DNA of 64,000 nt from Melieria omissa (Eukaryota; Arthropoda; Insecta; Diptera; Ulidiidae), in the NCBI GenBank assembly GCA_963971225.1, contig OZ020269.1:104936486-105000485 (forward strand). Reading direction: 5' to 3'. The notes below the pieces were generated by a model. The model made no database searches and had not been told where the DNA came from. It saw only the letters and a list, made by a program, of their open reading frames with translations. Both the position numbers and the translations under genes were made by a program. Position 1 is the first letter of the stretch. Each line of letters starts with the position of its first letter. Shown here piece after piece: positions 34,001 to 44,711 of this stretch.

Positions 34001-35098
34001 CACGTTTATCAAATTTTTCGCGGTATATTTAATTTTTGATTGATTTTTGAGATCCATTTTTGTTTGCGCATTTTCTACTCTATTACTATTCGCACCTAAT
34101 AGTTGAATTTTCGTAAGCTTTTCAAATGTTTTACAAGGTTTTCTTTTTTACTTCCGAATTTATAGATAATATAGAAAAAAGAAAATATATAACAATTATG
34201 AATTATAAAATTTTGATAATATAGATAAGATAGAAATAGAAATAGAATTTAATACAATATAATTTATTTAAATTAGACAAATTTACCTTTTAACCGAAAC
34301 TCAACCACAGTATATGTGTCTTTTTGACAATGTCAGTGCCCTGACACTCAGCTCAACTTTACCTAACCTCACCTTTCATCGAACACAATTTTTCACCTGC
34401 TACAAGTTGTATCCCGAATTAGTAGTTTTAAAAATGTTTATTAAAACATAATAATATATTTTTAAATACTATTTTAAAGAATTTTCCCTTACCAACAAAA
34501 CACTGGCTAATTTCTAAACTAATTTCACTATATTTTGTGAAGTAAAAACCACTATACACTTTTATAGATTGAACTTTCGCTGTACCGCACAAAATCGCCA
34601 ATCATACCGACCACTATATGAAATATTCGCAGAATTTAAATCCGAGAACGTTGAGCACACCAGCTGATAGCGGTGTATACCAGTTTGCCGGCACAACAAC
34701 ACAACACAAATGTGACCGGCACATACAACACATAGAAGAATACACGAGACAATTCAATAAAAGCCCTAAAAAAAACAAATATAGATATAGATATATGTGT
34801 GTATATGAAATGAACCGGCAAATCGCAACTACCGCAACAATTGCGCACTTGCATCTGTCGCTGCTTTAGGCAAATTCATTACTACTTGTATTTATACAAA
34901 CTGAAACCTTATGTTAAGTAAATATAATTGAAAAACAGACATTTCAGCACTTACCCCTGTGTACAAGATTTCTGGATTGTGCTGTGGAGCGGGCATGGAG
35001 CTGTAGCTGGCAGTGGGGGCGTTGTTGTTGTTGATGGCGCCAGCCAGCACTTTGTTGGTCGCACGCAGCGCTGCCGTTGACTTTAGTAAACGCAACAT
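31081..35098 (-). CDS. Aldh: Mitochondrial aldehyde dehydrogenase (ALDH2/ALDH1B-like)
   Basis: Exons on the minus strand are 35098-34955, 32633-32485, 32427-32331 and 32274-31081, giving 527 residues. It oxidises aldehydes such as acetaldehyde and lipid-peroxidation products to acids using NAD+. The N-terminus ([20 protein letters not shown]) is a basic, Ser/Ala/Leu-rich mitochondrial presequence. Catalytic features are the general base Glu294 in [10 protein letters not shown], Cys328 in [11 protein letters not shown], the NAD loop AFTGSTEVG, and IIPWNFP. Length fits ALDH2 (about 517-520). The 2.3-kb first intron contains a plus-strand orphan ORF. Drosophila has one such gene, Aldh. Orthology is inferred from overall similarity, and the CRAL-TRIO neighbours are not necessarily conserved. 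Confidence 0.93.
32634..34954 (-). other. First intron of the aldehyde dehydrogenase gene
   Basis: 2.3-kb phase-0 intron, donor GTAAGT and acceptor TTTGCAG. AT-rich. It contains the plus-strand open frame at 33131-33472 and no recognised transposon. The stretch 34590-34870 has an open frame without recognisable features. Confidence 0.6.
33131..33472 (+). CDS. Orphan small ORF, 113 residues, function unknown
   Basis: A continuous frame from the ATG at 33131 ([20 protein letters not shown]) to the TAA at 33470. It can be read 23 codons further upstream without an ATG. Composition is protein-like, with mixed amphipathic character, an isoleucine/serine-rich stretch [19 protein letters not shown] near residues 73-91, and a hydrophobic C-terminus (AGQLVLV). 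No known domain was recognised, and no signal peptide or clear promoter was found. It lies in the Aldh intron on the opposite strand. In AT-rich DNA, 340 open bases is longer than expected, but it could be chance or a decayed retrocopy. Confidence 0.35.
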   Translation: MEEQLMSQIMSKSIMHIRCTDQCIVVSKDLREQVKQTGFSKTDEIQFSTLTSVGLPTQQKLSHIYVDSSYTSIFSEISTLLIYSINKILFEKIHYEIVLWDEIAKKAGQLVLV

Positions 35099-35827
35099 TT
35101 TCACAAGAAAATCGTTTTACGCTTCACAACAGTAAATGCAAATTGCTAAAAAAACTAAGTCAGACAAGTGCGAGCGAATTGCGCGGCGAACTTTCTGCAA
35201 CTATTTGCCAAGTTTTTCACACAAGCCTCTTTGAGGCGGCGACAAAGGCCGGTCGCGAAAGCTCAGCACAACGGTAGCAGATGTTTTTGTTTTTTTTTAA
35301 TTTTATAAAAATCTTTTATACTCGTTCGGCTATTAGTAAAAGCTTGTGGCAGAAAGCTTTCATTTGCGTTCATTTTGCACGAATGACGCTCATGGAGACT
35401 TATTTGCTAACAAAGTGGAGAGTTCAAATTGCCCATGGAGGAGATAATTTTTGTAAATTTATTGCAAATGTATATGCGGACACGCTCGATTATCTACAAT
35501 TGATAAGTGTTACTATTGATTAATATTTAATTGTAGTTGACTGAGATAAGCAATGGAATATTATTGCTGTTTGATTTATAATGACTTGCCAGTTCATTTG
35601 CGCACAGAACACACATCAACATTTGAAATTGTTAAACGCACCAATAGACGACAGTGGCTCGCAAACGTTGCAAAGTCTGAATAGTCTGTAGCTGTTGCTA
35701 CAGTGAAGTTGAAATAGATAACGTCCGATCTTGATTGCAGTTTGTATAGGTGACTTCCACTGTACATGAATGAAACACTAGCAAAAAGAAGTTAGGAGCG
35801 CCAGAGCTGAGTATCCGGTGCAAGTCA

Positions 35828-35962
35828 TACGACAGAAAGAAGGTCATAGGAAGAGAATTATTGGACAGAAAGAAGCAGACAGAACAGGCAGACCGAAAGG
35901 AGATCATACGACGGAAAGGAGATAATTCGACAGAAAGCATTTAATACGACGGAAGAAACCAC
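35828..35962. repeat. Degenerate purine-rich tandem repeat
   Basis: Variants of '(c)gacagaaagnag' and 'gacggaaaggag' followed by 'atcatacg' or 'ataattcg' recur about six times with spacing near 20-30 bp. Older, diverged units. Confidence 0.5.
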
Positions 35963-36229
35963 TTGTAGATATTTTTCAAGTAAAAATGCCTTAATTTAAA
36001 TGGCATTGTCTCTTGTTGGAGAAAAATAAAAAATAAAATAAAAAAATAAAGTAGTTGATAGTAGCAGTTTTTTAGTAGATGGTTTTAACTGTCAATAAAA
36101 ACACTTTTTTATGTATTCTTTTTAAAAATATGTTAAATTTTCTATGATTTACTTATCTGAAAGTTTTAAAAACATGTTTTTGGCACACTTTGTTCCACAA
36201 CTGATGATTTGTGGACATAAGCAATATTT

Positions 36230-37405
36230 TGATAACACTGCACAACAGCATGTCTGTTGCATGCAGTTTTTTACATGAATCTGAATCGTTTTTCCACGCT
36301 GTTTTCAAAACCATACTCCGTTTTTATGTAACAGCTCTAGTTTTTGCAAAAAATGGGCGTGTCACTTTTTCGAATTTTCCTCGGCTTTTTTCTCGTTTTC
36401 GACTATTATTTCTGAACCAATAATCCTATCGACATGATTTTTATATCGTTGCAATTACAACATTTCACGCCATCTTTCCTGACATTAATAAATTTTATGC
36501 GTTCTAAATGGGCGTGATAATAAGGTTTCAAAGTAAGAAAATATTGAATTTCAAGGCGTTTTTTCTGATGGCGAAAATTGTACAGATGTTTCATAAATCA
36601 AGTTTCGAAGTATATGAATAACTTAAGAAGAAACATCAAGCAATACAACACAGCCAAATTATTTATCGGAATACACATTCGCGTCGAAATAATAACAAAA
36701 CTTTACCATAGCGATTTTCATCTCTTTTCATACTTTTTCCTTAAAAAATTAGGAGCCTCAAAATATGCTCTTTTTTATGTTCCATTTATAGTTTGGAATA
36801 CAAGCAAAAACAAAAATATTTTGAATTTTTCGAAACAAAAAAAAATTAAAAACTTTGCATATTTTCAGGCCCCTAATTTTTTAAGGAAAAAGTATGAAAA
36901 GTGATGAAAATCGCGATGGTACATTTTTCCTGTTATTTCGATGCGAATGTGTATTCCGCCAAATAATGTAGCTGTGTTGTATTGCTTGATGTGTCGACTT
37001 TCGTTATACACCTAACTCGTTAATTGTTTTACAAAAAATGTGTATGTTTTTGACCATCAAAGAAAACGCCTTAAAATTACATTTTTTCCAACTTTGAGGT
37101 CCAATTACCGCGGCATTTTAACATTTATGAAAATAAGTTGCATCGGAAAAGAAGCCGTGCGGTGTTGTTAATGCGATAAGGTGAAAATCATGTGAATCGG
37201 TTTTTTGGTTTAGAAACTACGATCGAAAATATGGAAAAAGTAGAGGAAAAACTGAAAAAATGACAGGGTACCTATATCTCACAAACTAGAGCTGCTAGAA
37301 AAAATCGGAGGGTAGATTCGGAATCAGCGCACCCAAATTAGTAAGAAACAGTAGAAAAACTCCATGCAACAGAAAAAAAGTGTTTTTTTGTTGCGCTGTG
37401 TAATC
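36230..37405. repeat. Large imperfect palindrome (foldback element)
   Basis: The two halves are inverted, diverged copies. Examples: 36642-36661 'atacaacacagccaaattat' and its near inverse around 36961-36987; 36720-36752 'ttttcatactttttccttaa' against 36869-36900; 'aacagctctagttt' at 36331 against 'aaactagagctgct' at 37282; and 'tctgttgcatg' at 36253 against its inverse at 37362. The spacer is about 115 bp. The inner arms are best conserved. No coding potential. Confidence 0.75.
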
Positions 37406-37457
37406 TTTAAAAATGATCAATGTAAGAATGTTGTAATCCGTTTTTGCGATCGGATTA

Positions 37458-37757
37458 GGGGTCGTCCATAAATTACGTAACGCAATTTTTAGTATTTTTT
37501 GACCCCCACCCCCCCCCCCTGTGTCACAAACTGTCACATTGGCTTGAACCCCCCCCCCAAAGGTGTAACGTAACGGAGTCTTCAAAAGCATAATAAAAAT
37601 ACTAAAAAAAAATTTTATTTCGATCAAGATTATATGAATACGTTTAAAATTTGTTACGTCACATTCTGCTCGACCCCTCCCCCCCGGCGTCACAAACTGT
37701 CACATCGAGCAAGACCCCCCCCCCCCCAGGAGCGTTACGTAATTTATGGACGACCCC
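37458..37757. mobile_element. PIF/Harbinger-type MITE
   Basis: A 300-bp element whose ends are GGGGTCGTCCATAAATTACG and the exact inverse CGTAATTTATGGACGACCCC, flanked by TTA on both sides (37455-37457, 37758-37760). GG-starting termini with a 3-bp TTA duplication fit Harbinger elements. Inside are long poly-C runs and two copies of 'cacaaactgtcacat'. Confidence 0.8.
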
Positions 37758-37781
37758 TTACACTAAACGGCATTAAAGAGA

Positions 37782-37990
37782 AATAAGAAGATTTTATACT
37801 AAAAAACTTCTCAGACAGTTTTTTGATTAATCGACTCAGTTTTGTTTAAGTGTGTTTCAAAGATGAACGCCAGAAAAGAGACAATTTTTGCGACATTAAA
37901 AAAATAGGAAGGTTTCATTCTTAAACAACTTTTCAGACAGTTTTTTTGATGGATTGATTCAGTTTTGTTTGAGCGCAGTCATCGAGTTCA
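37782..37990. repeat. Two-unit direct repeat, period about 118 bp
   Basis: 'aacttctcagacagttttt' near 37806 and 'aacttttcagacagttttt' near 37925, each followed by 'gattna...gactcagttttgttt' or 'gattcagttttgttt'. Adjacent, partly diverged units with no coding frame. Confidence 0.55.
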
Positions 37991-38723
37991 TCTGATTTAG
38001 TTCCCTGATTGACTCAGAGAGGGGAAATGCATTTAAGCAGCCGAGAGGAGTTAATACAAAAATCGAAGATGGCTCTTAGTATCACTGATATTTTCTGAAC
38101 TAAATTAATCGCTGTCATAACTGCGTTGTAGTCTATGGGGATCACTTCGAATGGAACAACAACACTTTTGAAGAATAAACTTCTATATATAATTGTGTGA
38201 GTGAGTTTCAGGAACTCCTTCATCAAAGTGATATCTTAAGTTCACTATAAACTCGTGTTTCTTCGCCTGTTTATGCGACTAAGATTAATTTTCGTGGTTC
38301 TACAATGGTGCCGCAGTGCACGTTTTGTCGTTTTCTTATCGCCAATAATCATTATTTCAATCAAAAAATCCACCTGTACAACATCTAAACCACATCAGGC
38401 TAAGGGGGGTTTTTTCACTCAAATTCCAATATTTCAATTCTTCCACTATGAGGTCTGTGGGACATTCTTCACTACCACTTAATAAATTTAGTGATAGCTG
38501 ATTTTTTTTTTCATTAATCACTGATCTCTATTTTGTGGAAGTGCTAAATAAAGATTAGTGATTAGTGGAAAAAAACTAAGTTATCACTCAAAGTAAGATG
38601 CACTATGAATTTAGGGCAAACCCCCAATGTCTGATTTTACTGGATATTGCAAACATGTCTACATCCAATTCTAACATACGTTCGTTAACATTAAGTTTTG
38701 TTTAACGTTAAGTTTTGTAGATA

Positions 38724-38802
38724 AAGGTCATCGCCGAATTGCATGAGGTGCCCGAATGAATAGCTGACGATATTGCGGCTTCTCGGAGCTGAATCGATCA
38801 GT
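38724..38802 (+). pseudogene. Fragment of a CRAL-TRIO exon 1
   Basis: The frame reads VIAELHEVPE, stop, IADDIAASRS, stop, ID. This matches the conserved segment of CRAL-TRIO genes 2, 3 and 6 (IAELNEVPERVADDIAALRTWI in gene 3). Both stops are TGA, one at the position of a conserved Arg and one at the conserved Trp. The rest of the gene is gone. It shows that the family once extended into the now repeat-filled gap between genes 3 and 4. Confidence 0.75.
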
Positions 38803-39863
38803 AGTAAGTGCACTAGTAAGTACATAAGTCATTGCCTATGTAAACAAATAATTTGTATTTTCTTTCGTTTTATAAAAAAGTGCTGCCGTATTTTGCACAA
38901 TTTTTTACTGTAAAATCGCTTCAAAAGTTTTTCAGGATGACTTGACGCATTTCACAAATTAGATAAAGGTTTCTTCTGATAAAGTCACTGCTTATGACGT
39001 CACAAAAACACGTTAAAAGTCATGTAGGAAAATCAATTCGTCAGACGTAATTCTTGGCAATACACATAAATCACCCACATCAATTTATGCCAAATAAATT
39101 TTTAGAGCAAATCATGTTGAGGCCAGCGAACTTGATAAATGTTGTGAACCCTGAAATTAGTTTCAACAATTCCATTTCTTTTTCAGATAAATTTTACGCT
39201 ATGTTTTTGCTTTGGCAAATGATTCATTGAAATGACAAAACATGTAGCAGAACGTCCCATCATTGATAGCATATGGATAGTTAACGATAAAGGTGAGCAA
39301 AATAGTGTATAGACCGCCTGTCCGTATCTAATCTGTGGATCCATTTAGCCAACATGTTGGTGGCATGAGGAACTCGTTATTATATTTAATGTCTGGAATA
39401 AAAAGATAGTAGACAACGTATTTTTTTTTGTTGGCTATTTGGCTAACAGGCAAACATTTTTTTATGGCTTACGATATATAATGTTCCTCAAATGCTTCCC
39501 GACTATTTGCATCTATAAAAATATGCTGTGACGTCAGTTTGGACTTTGTTACTGTTTTTCTGTGTTGGAGTTTCATACTTTTTCATACGATATCGTCATA
39601 AATTGTCTGCATTATTGTGGTACATGAGTAATCGAACGTTTTGAATACTTTTTGATGTCATTCTGATTTAGCAGATGAAAGTTCTAATGTTTTTATTTAT
39701 TTTATGGATTAAGTGAAGTTAAATATTTGCTACGGTGATTCATTGATTTCTTCGCTTCGCTCAAAATAGATCAATTGTGATATTTTTTTGCTTAACAATA
39801 GATCTATGAAATATCCCAATGAACATAAAAAATAGGAAAATATTCCAGATATTTTTTCCTTAA

Positions 39864-40544
39864 GGGGAGAGATCAGTTAAATTTTTTGGAGAGTTGAAAT
39901 TTTTTTTCGGAATCAGTAGTTCAATGCCCTAAAAACATCGTCCTAAGAGGATTTTGAAAATTCGAACGCGTTCTCTCATAATGCGAGAACAAAGCAAGCG
40001 CTTCGCCTACCGCTCGGCCCTGTTTCCAAACTTCAACCTGAAAAGTTACACTTTTTGAAATGGCAACCCTCGTAACTCGGAAAGTTTATGTCCGATTGAC
40101 TTGAAATTTGGCACACACCTTTATGTACTCTTTTTACGTAATCTGTTCTAAAGCGAATTGTCAAGCTTGCGAAAAAACCCCTCTGGAATCACGTCGATGT
40201 CCAAAAATGAGCCTGTTTTTTTCACTTTGTCGGCATTTTCGCGATATTTATTTTTTTGCATATTTTGTAAGGGGGATTCATAGCTCTATCTATTCTTAAC
40301 AGAACGTACTTTGACTTTTTGATTTCAGATAAAAATTGCGGACTCTACGTTGGTTGCCAATAAAAATGAGGGGTAACTTCAACCCTTTGTAAGTCGTCCA
40401 TTTTGTGGCGCATCGGAGAAAACAAAATTTTTTTTGTAAATTCAATTAATATACTCTTAAATAAAAAAGTTTGGAAAGATTCGAACATTATTTGTACTAA
40501 AAAAAAGAAAAGAAAAAAAAGACCAGTTTAACTGATCTCTCCCC
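39864..40544. mobile_element. TTAA-flanked non-coding element with GGGGAGAGATC termini
   Basis: Ends GGGGAGAGATCAGTTAAA and its inverse TTTAACTGATCTCTCCCC lie between TTAA at 39860-39863 and 40545-40548. The element is 681 bp and has no transposase. The TTAA duplication suggests piggyBac-type mobility, although the termini differ from the CCCTTTCGC family. Confidence 0.65.
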
Positions 40545-40952
40545 TTAACCGCTCTTGCTCGCTTTATAAAAAATGCCTTTGACTTTTCGGTGACAAATGC
40601 TATTATTTGCAACATCATGATTATGGTTTTAGTAATTGACTTATACTATAACTTTTCTGTGCAATAAATAAAAACAAATACGTGAACAACATTGGCAACA
40701 ATGACGACACGTTGTTAAAACCGGCAACAAAACCGTGAAAAACAACCTGAAAGTCGCAGCAAACAGCCAGATAACTCTTACTGAAATTGCTTATACATTT
40801 GTTTTCTTTTTTTATTTTTTTGTTGTTGATGTTGTTGTTGCTGCTGCTTTGGTAATTGTCGTTTTAGATAGGTAGGTGAGCATACCCACACCTCATCATT
40901 CTGCTATTACCGATTATGGGGCACAAAAAAGTAACATTCGGCGAGTCATTTC

Positions 40953-41240
40953 AGTTGTGCACCTGCTGCGAACGGTGCCAGTTCATCACTTACGGCTCTC
41001 TTCTATCGCTAGTACGTTTAAGTTAATTAAGTGTAAACTGACGGCAAACAGCAGCACTCTAATTAAGCTACGTGTTGGATTAATTAGCAGTGAATTCGAG
41101 AATAAAGTGCGTCATTCTGTTGGAAAAGTGAAAACATTTCATTTCAAACATTGCACATTCGAAATTCCCCAACAGGTGTGCAATCAAGTAGAAGTGCTGC
41201 TAAATTACGAGACAGTACGATTTAGTGCGTTGGCATAGAA
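40953..41240 (+). promoter_or_regulatory. TATA-less core promoter and probable 5' UTR exon
   Basis: The initiator TCAGTTG sits at 40951 with +1 at 40953. CGAACGGTGC starts at +17, MTE-like, and AGTTC at +28 matches the DPE consensus. The predicted exon reaches a donor GTAAGTG at 41241. The arrangement closely mirrors the promoter at 20855, including TCAGTTG and CGAxCGGTGC. An open frame covers it (120 codons from the ATG at 40876), but that starts upstream of +1. The best local target is CRAL-TRIO gene 4, via an acceptor ending at 48646 across a 7.4-kb transposon-filled intron (inference). Confidence 0.45.
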
Positions 41241-41929
41241 GTAAGTGACGAACATTTTGAATTTAATAAAACGTGTGATAACGTCATGAATCAGCGTCCA
41301 AACATGGCCGAATTATAGTGAACTAGTTTCTACTAAATTGCACTTTGTGATTGGATTTTGTATTTGTGATATGAGTTTGATGTATGACGCCAAAAAATCT
41401 GCCAAATAGAATTTGTCAATAATCTGTCGACGCAGCTATGCTCGACTAATCTCAGAGTCCAATTTTTGCGCTGAGAATTGGGCAATGTTTACGATGGCGA
41501 AATGAGTAATTCGTTTGATAAGCAGCTGTCTGCAAAGCCACGTTAAGTTCTGCATAGTTTGACGCCTTCACCTGGCAACTCTACTCCTAACGTGACCGTG
41601 TAGTTTGCGGCTTCGTAGGGGCTCTTTATCACTTTACCGCTGTGTGCATTTAAATTTGAGTTGTTTTTCTTATCATCTTAACTAATGAACGAATGCACGT
41701 TATCAATTTGATTTTTATACCCCTTTGTAAACGCATACATATGTAATAAGCACATATGTACAAGTATATAGTGTGCAAGCAAAAATGTGCATAGGGGCTG
41801 AAAGATTGAACGTTCTTATCTAAAAAAGAATCTAAATCGTATCTAAAATAGAATTGCAAAAATTCAATTGACAGCGATTATGAATTCAAGGTATCGCCAA
41901 CTAAATGGGGGGATACTCTGTCGAAGGAT

Positions 41930-42218
41930 ATTCTGTTTTAAAAACTAATCAAGCAGGGAGACAAAAACTAACCCAATACAACTAATTCTGTTTTTACACG
42001 GTCTGTTTTTACACGGTTTTGATTTAACACGGTTTGAAAATAAAAAAATTTTTAATTTTTTTACACGATTATATTCTATTTAGCACGAAAAATTGAAATT
42101 TGTTTCATTTTCTAACCGTGTTAAATCAAAACCGTGTAAACACAGACCGTGTAAAAACAGAATTAGGTGTATTGGGTTAGTTTTTGTCTCCCTGCTTGAT
42201 TAGTTTTTAAAACAGAAT
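41930..42218. mobile_element. Near-perfect palindromic MITE
   Basis: The 290-bp sequence folds on itself. The left arm begins TTCTGTTTTAAAAACTAATC and the right arm ends with its inverse. The inner 41977-42171 has CTAATTCTGTTTTTACACGG termini related to the MITE at 9492-10062. The arms stay very similar to within about 50 bp of the centre, so this is a recent or gene-converted palindrome. Confidence 0.75.
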
Positions 42219-42290
42219 GTATGGTGTATGTAGTCGGGTGGAGTCAATTCATCAGCAGGAAAACAAGAGGTGGTTTTTGTCGATAGAATT

Positions 42291-42330
42291 CCGCATACAT
42301 TAAATACATTCCGCATACATTAAATACATT
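42291..42330. repeat. 20-bp direct duplication
   Basis: 'ccgcatacattaaatacatt' occurs twice in tandem. Short, exact and non-coding. Confidence 0.7.
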
Positions 42331-42724
42331 ACATTTTCAAAAGAATGCTACGCATTTCGATGCTTCGAGAAAGAAAGTAGTGTTAGGAATTAAAACGTTT
42401 AGAAAGCAATTTGTGCACACAGCCATAAAGCAGGTACTGGAAAAACTATTTGCAGGGGTTTATGTCACAAAAATATGCTAAAGTTTGCTGTCATTCGCCC
42501 ATAATTAATGAATAAATAATGTTAATGTATATCATGATTGATGGTTGCGTTGTGGAATTTGTCGACGGCGGAGCTGAAGAAGGTGCCAAGTGCAGACTAA
42601 GCAAAGCCAAGGCGGCGTTCGGGCAATCTCCATATGAAGGAACCTAGAAATATTCAGTGCATGTGTGAAGTTGACATTGCTGTAGGAAAGCGAAACATGG
42701 CTAGTCTTGAATGCCAGCACCCAG

Positions 42725-44711
42725 TAGAGCTGCAAAACTATCGATGGCACTATTGATAGTATCGATAGTTTTCATTTTTACTTCACTATCGATGGTTTTC
42801 GTTACTATCGATACTATCGATTCGCTACCATCTGCGTTTTCGATCAGGAAAACACGAGTTTTGGCGCTTTGGTAGAATTCTAACAAACTTTGTAGATTTA
42901 TGTTTGAATTTTTATTTTGAATTTGGTCGATTTTCGGAAAACTTTATGTGTCTTCTTAAATTCGTGAAAAAATTGCCAGATAACATCAGAAGTCGGACAA
43001 GATTGTAAAAAAATGCTTATCATGACCGGTGATATAAATATTTGAACCGAAACGTGAGAAGCTGGCATACTAAGGACTGTATCGAAAATTATAAATACAC
43101 CAAAACATGCTTCATACTAGTGCATAACAAAAGTTAGAATTTATTTTTTTTTATAAATGGCATTTCACATTGTATATTTTTGTAAATAGCAACAAAAAAA
43201 ATTATTTAGTGGGAGGCTAACCCACATTTTTAATCTTTTTGTCGAGGTCCTTTTTTAAATTCTGGACACAGCCAGAATCTAATTTTTTGTTAACACTATT
43301 CCAATCTTTTTTAAATTTTTGAACGGAGTTAGCCGGTTTAGATCTTTTTTTAAGGTCCCTCTTCATCAACGTCCAAAATTTTTCGATAGGGCGTATCTCT
43401 GGACACTTTGGAAGATTCATGTTTTTCTTAACAAAATGTATGTTCTTCTCTTCATACCACGTTAGTACTGGCTTAGCATAATGGCAAAAAGCTAAGTCGG
43501 CCCAAAACCAAGTCTTGCCAGTGTGCTTTTTCACCAACGGCAGCAATCTCTACTTGAGGCACTCATTTAGGTACATTTCAGCGTTCAGGGGCTTGTCCGT
43601 GAAGAGTGGAGTCGACATTTTTTCACACTTGCATATTGCTTGCCAAACAAGAATCTTATTGCCAAATTTTTCGCCAAAAATTGATTTGTCAGCTTTTGAA
43701 ATTTCACTGCCTTTCGGAACTGCGTAGAATTGGGGTCCTGGCCGCGTTTTGTAGTCCAATTTCACGTATGTTTCGTCGTCCATTATGATACAATCAAATT
43801 TTTGCCTACAAATATAGTCGTACAATTTTCGGGGTCTGGTTTTCACCTGCGCGCATTGCTGAGTGCTTCGTTTCGGCTGTTTTTGCTTTCTATATGTTCC
43901 CAACTGGATTCTCTTCTTGGCACGTTGAACCATTGCTGCAGTCGTTCCGACTTTTTTTGCGCAATCACGTACGGATATCTCCTTATTTTCTTAAATAAGG
44001 CACATATCTTAGTATCTAGCAATGGTTATGAGCCACCCTTTTTACGACCTTGTCCTGGTAAATCTTCAAGTGTGTAATGTGTAGTATACCGGCGAATAGT
44101 TTTTGCACAGCAAACAGGCTAACATTTGCTTCTTTTGCTAATTTTCTATACGACATTCCTTTGGTTGATGCCCATTTGGACAAAATTTCCTGACGAAATT
44201 TTGCGGAAAGTCCTCTCATTTTTAAACGTTTCGATATACTACAACAAATTTTTCACGAAAATAACAATTTGAACCTCTAGAATCTAAAAACCGATATTGC
44301 TGAGCAACCAGCATTGCATAGCCCACTTTATATGATTTTTAAAGTGTATTCATAATTTTCGATACAGTCCTTACTTATGTTAGTATCTGTTGTTTTGTCA
44401 AAAAGGGCGAGTAAGACGACTTATGTGCATGTTTCTTCAAGTGCGGAAACATATTCTTGAGTCTGGGTTTTTGTCGTGCTGCCTGCAGCAATTGCATTGA
44501 TAACGTTTAATGTTTGAAAATATACTTCAATATACTTTATAATGTTCAATTAGATTAGTTTTTTGGCTGCGATAGTATCGATATTTTTTTCCAAACTATC
44601 AAAACTATCTGATGCTATGCGATAGTTTCGTTAGATTCGATAGTATCGATTGTTTTTTCCAAACTATCGAAACTATCTGATAGTTCGACTATCGATAGTT
44701 TTGCAGCTCTA
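42725..44711. mobile_element. Non-autonomous hAT-like element with an internal DD37E insertion
   Basis: Termini TAGAGCTGCAAAACTATCGA and its inverse ending GCAGCTCTA are flanked by an exact 8-bp duplication GCACCCAG (42717-42724, 44712-44719). Subterminal regions are full of CTATCGATAG-type motifs (42734-42830, 44570-44700). Without the inner transposon it is about 690 bp and non-coding. The 8-bp duplication and TAGAG terminus support hAT. Confidence 0.85.
43073..44371 (-). mobile_element. DD37E-type Tc1/mariner transposon, nearly complete but disabled
   Basis: A 1,299-bp element with inverted ends AGGACTGTATCGAAAATTAT and TA on each side (43071-43072, 44372-44373). On the minus strand, 44219-44016 encodes the N-terminal HTH part (MRGLSAKFRQEILSKWA, MSYRKLAKEANVS). 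The segment 43933-43550 has the first catalytic Asp in MDDETYVKLD, and 43546-43217 the second in ADLAFCHYA and the Glu in EIRPIEKFW. I count 37 residues between the second and third acids, defining DD37E. A +1-type frame change separates the first two segments, and a TAG at 43550-43552 separates the last two. It lies inside the hAT-like element. Confidence 0.85.

Larger units (their letters stand above)
35099..40952. other. Gene-poor, repeat-rich intergenic region
   Basis: It contains a degenerate GACAGAAAGGAG repeat (35828-35962), a large foldback (36230-37405), a Harbinger-type MITE (37458-37757), two tandem 118-bp units (37782-37990), a CRAL-TRIO pseudogene fragment (38724-38802) and a TTAA-flanked element (39864-40544). 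No intact host gene was found. Confidence 0.6.

Noticed and set aside
36578..36904. 108-codon frame
   Set aside because: It runs through the arms of a large foldback repeat and has no protein-like conservation.
40876..41238. 120-codon frame over the putative promoter exon
   Set aside because: Its ATG lies upstream of the predicted start site and the peptide has no recognisable features.
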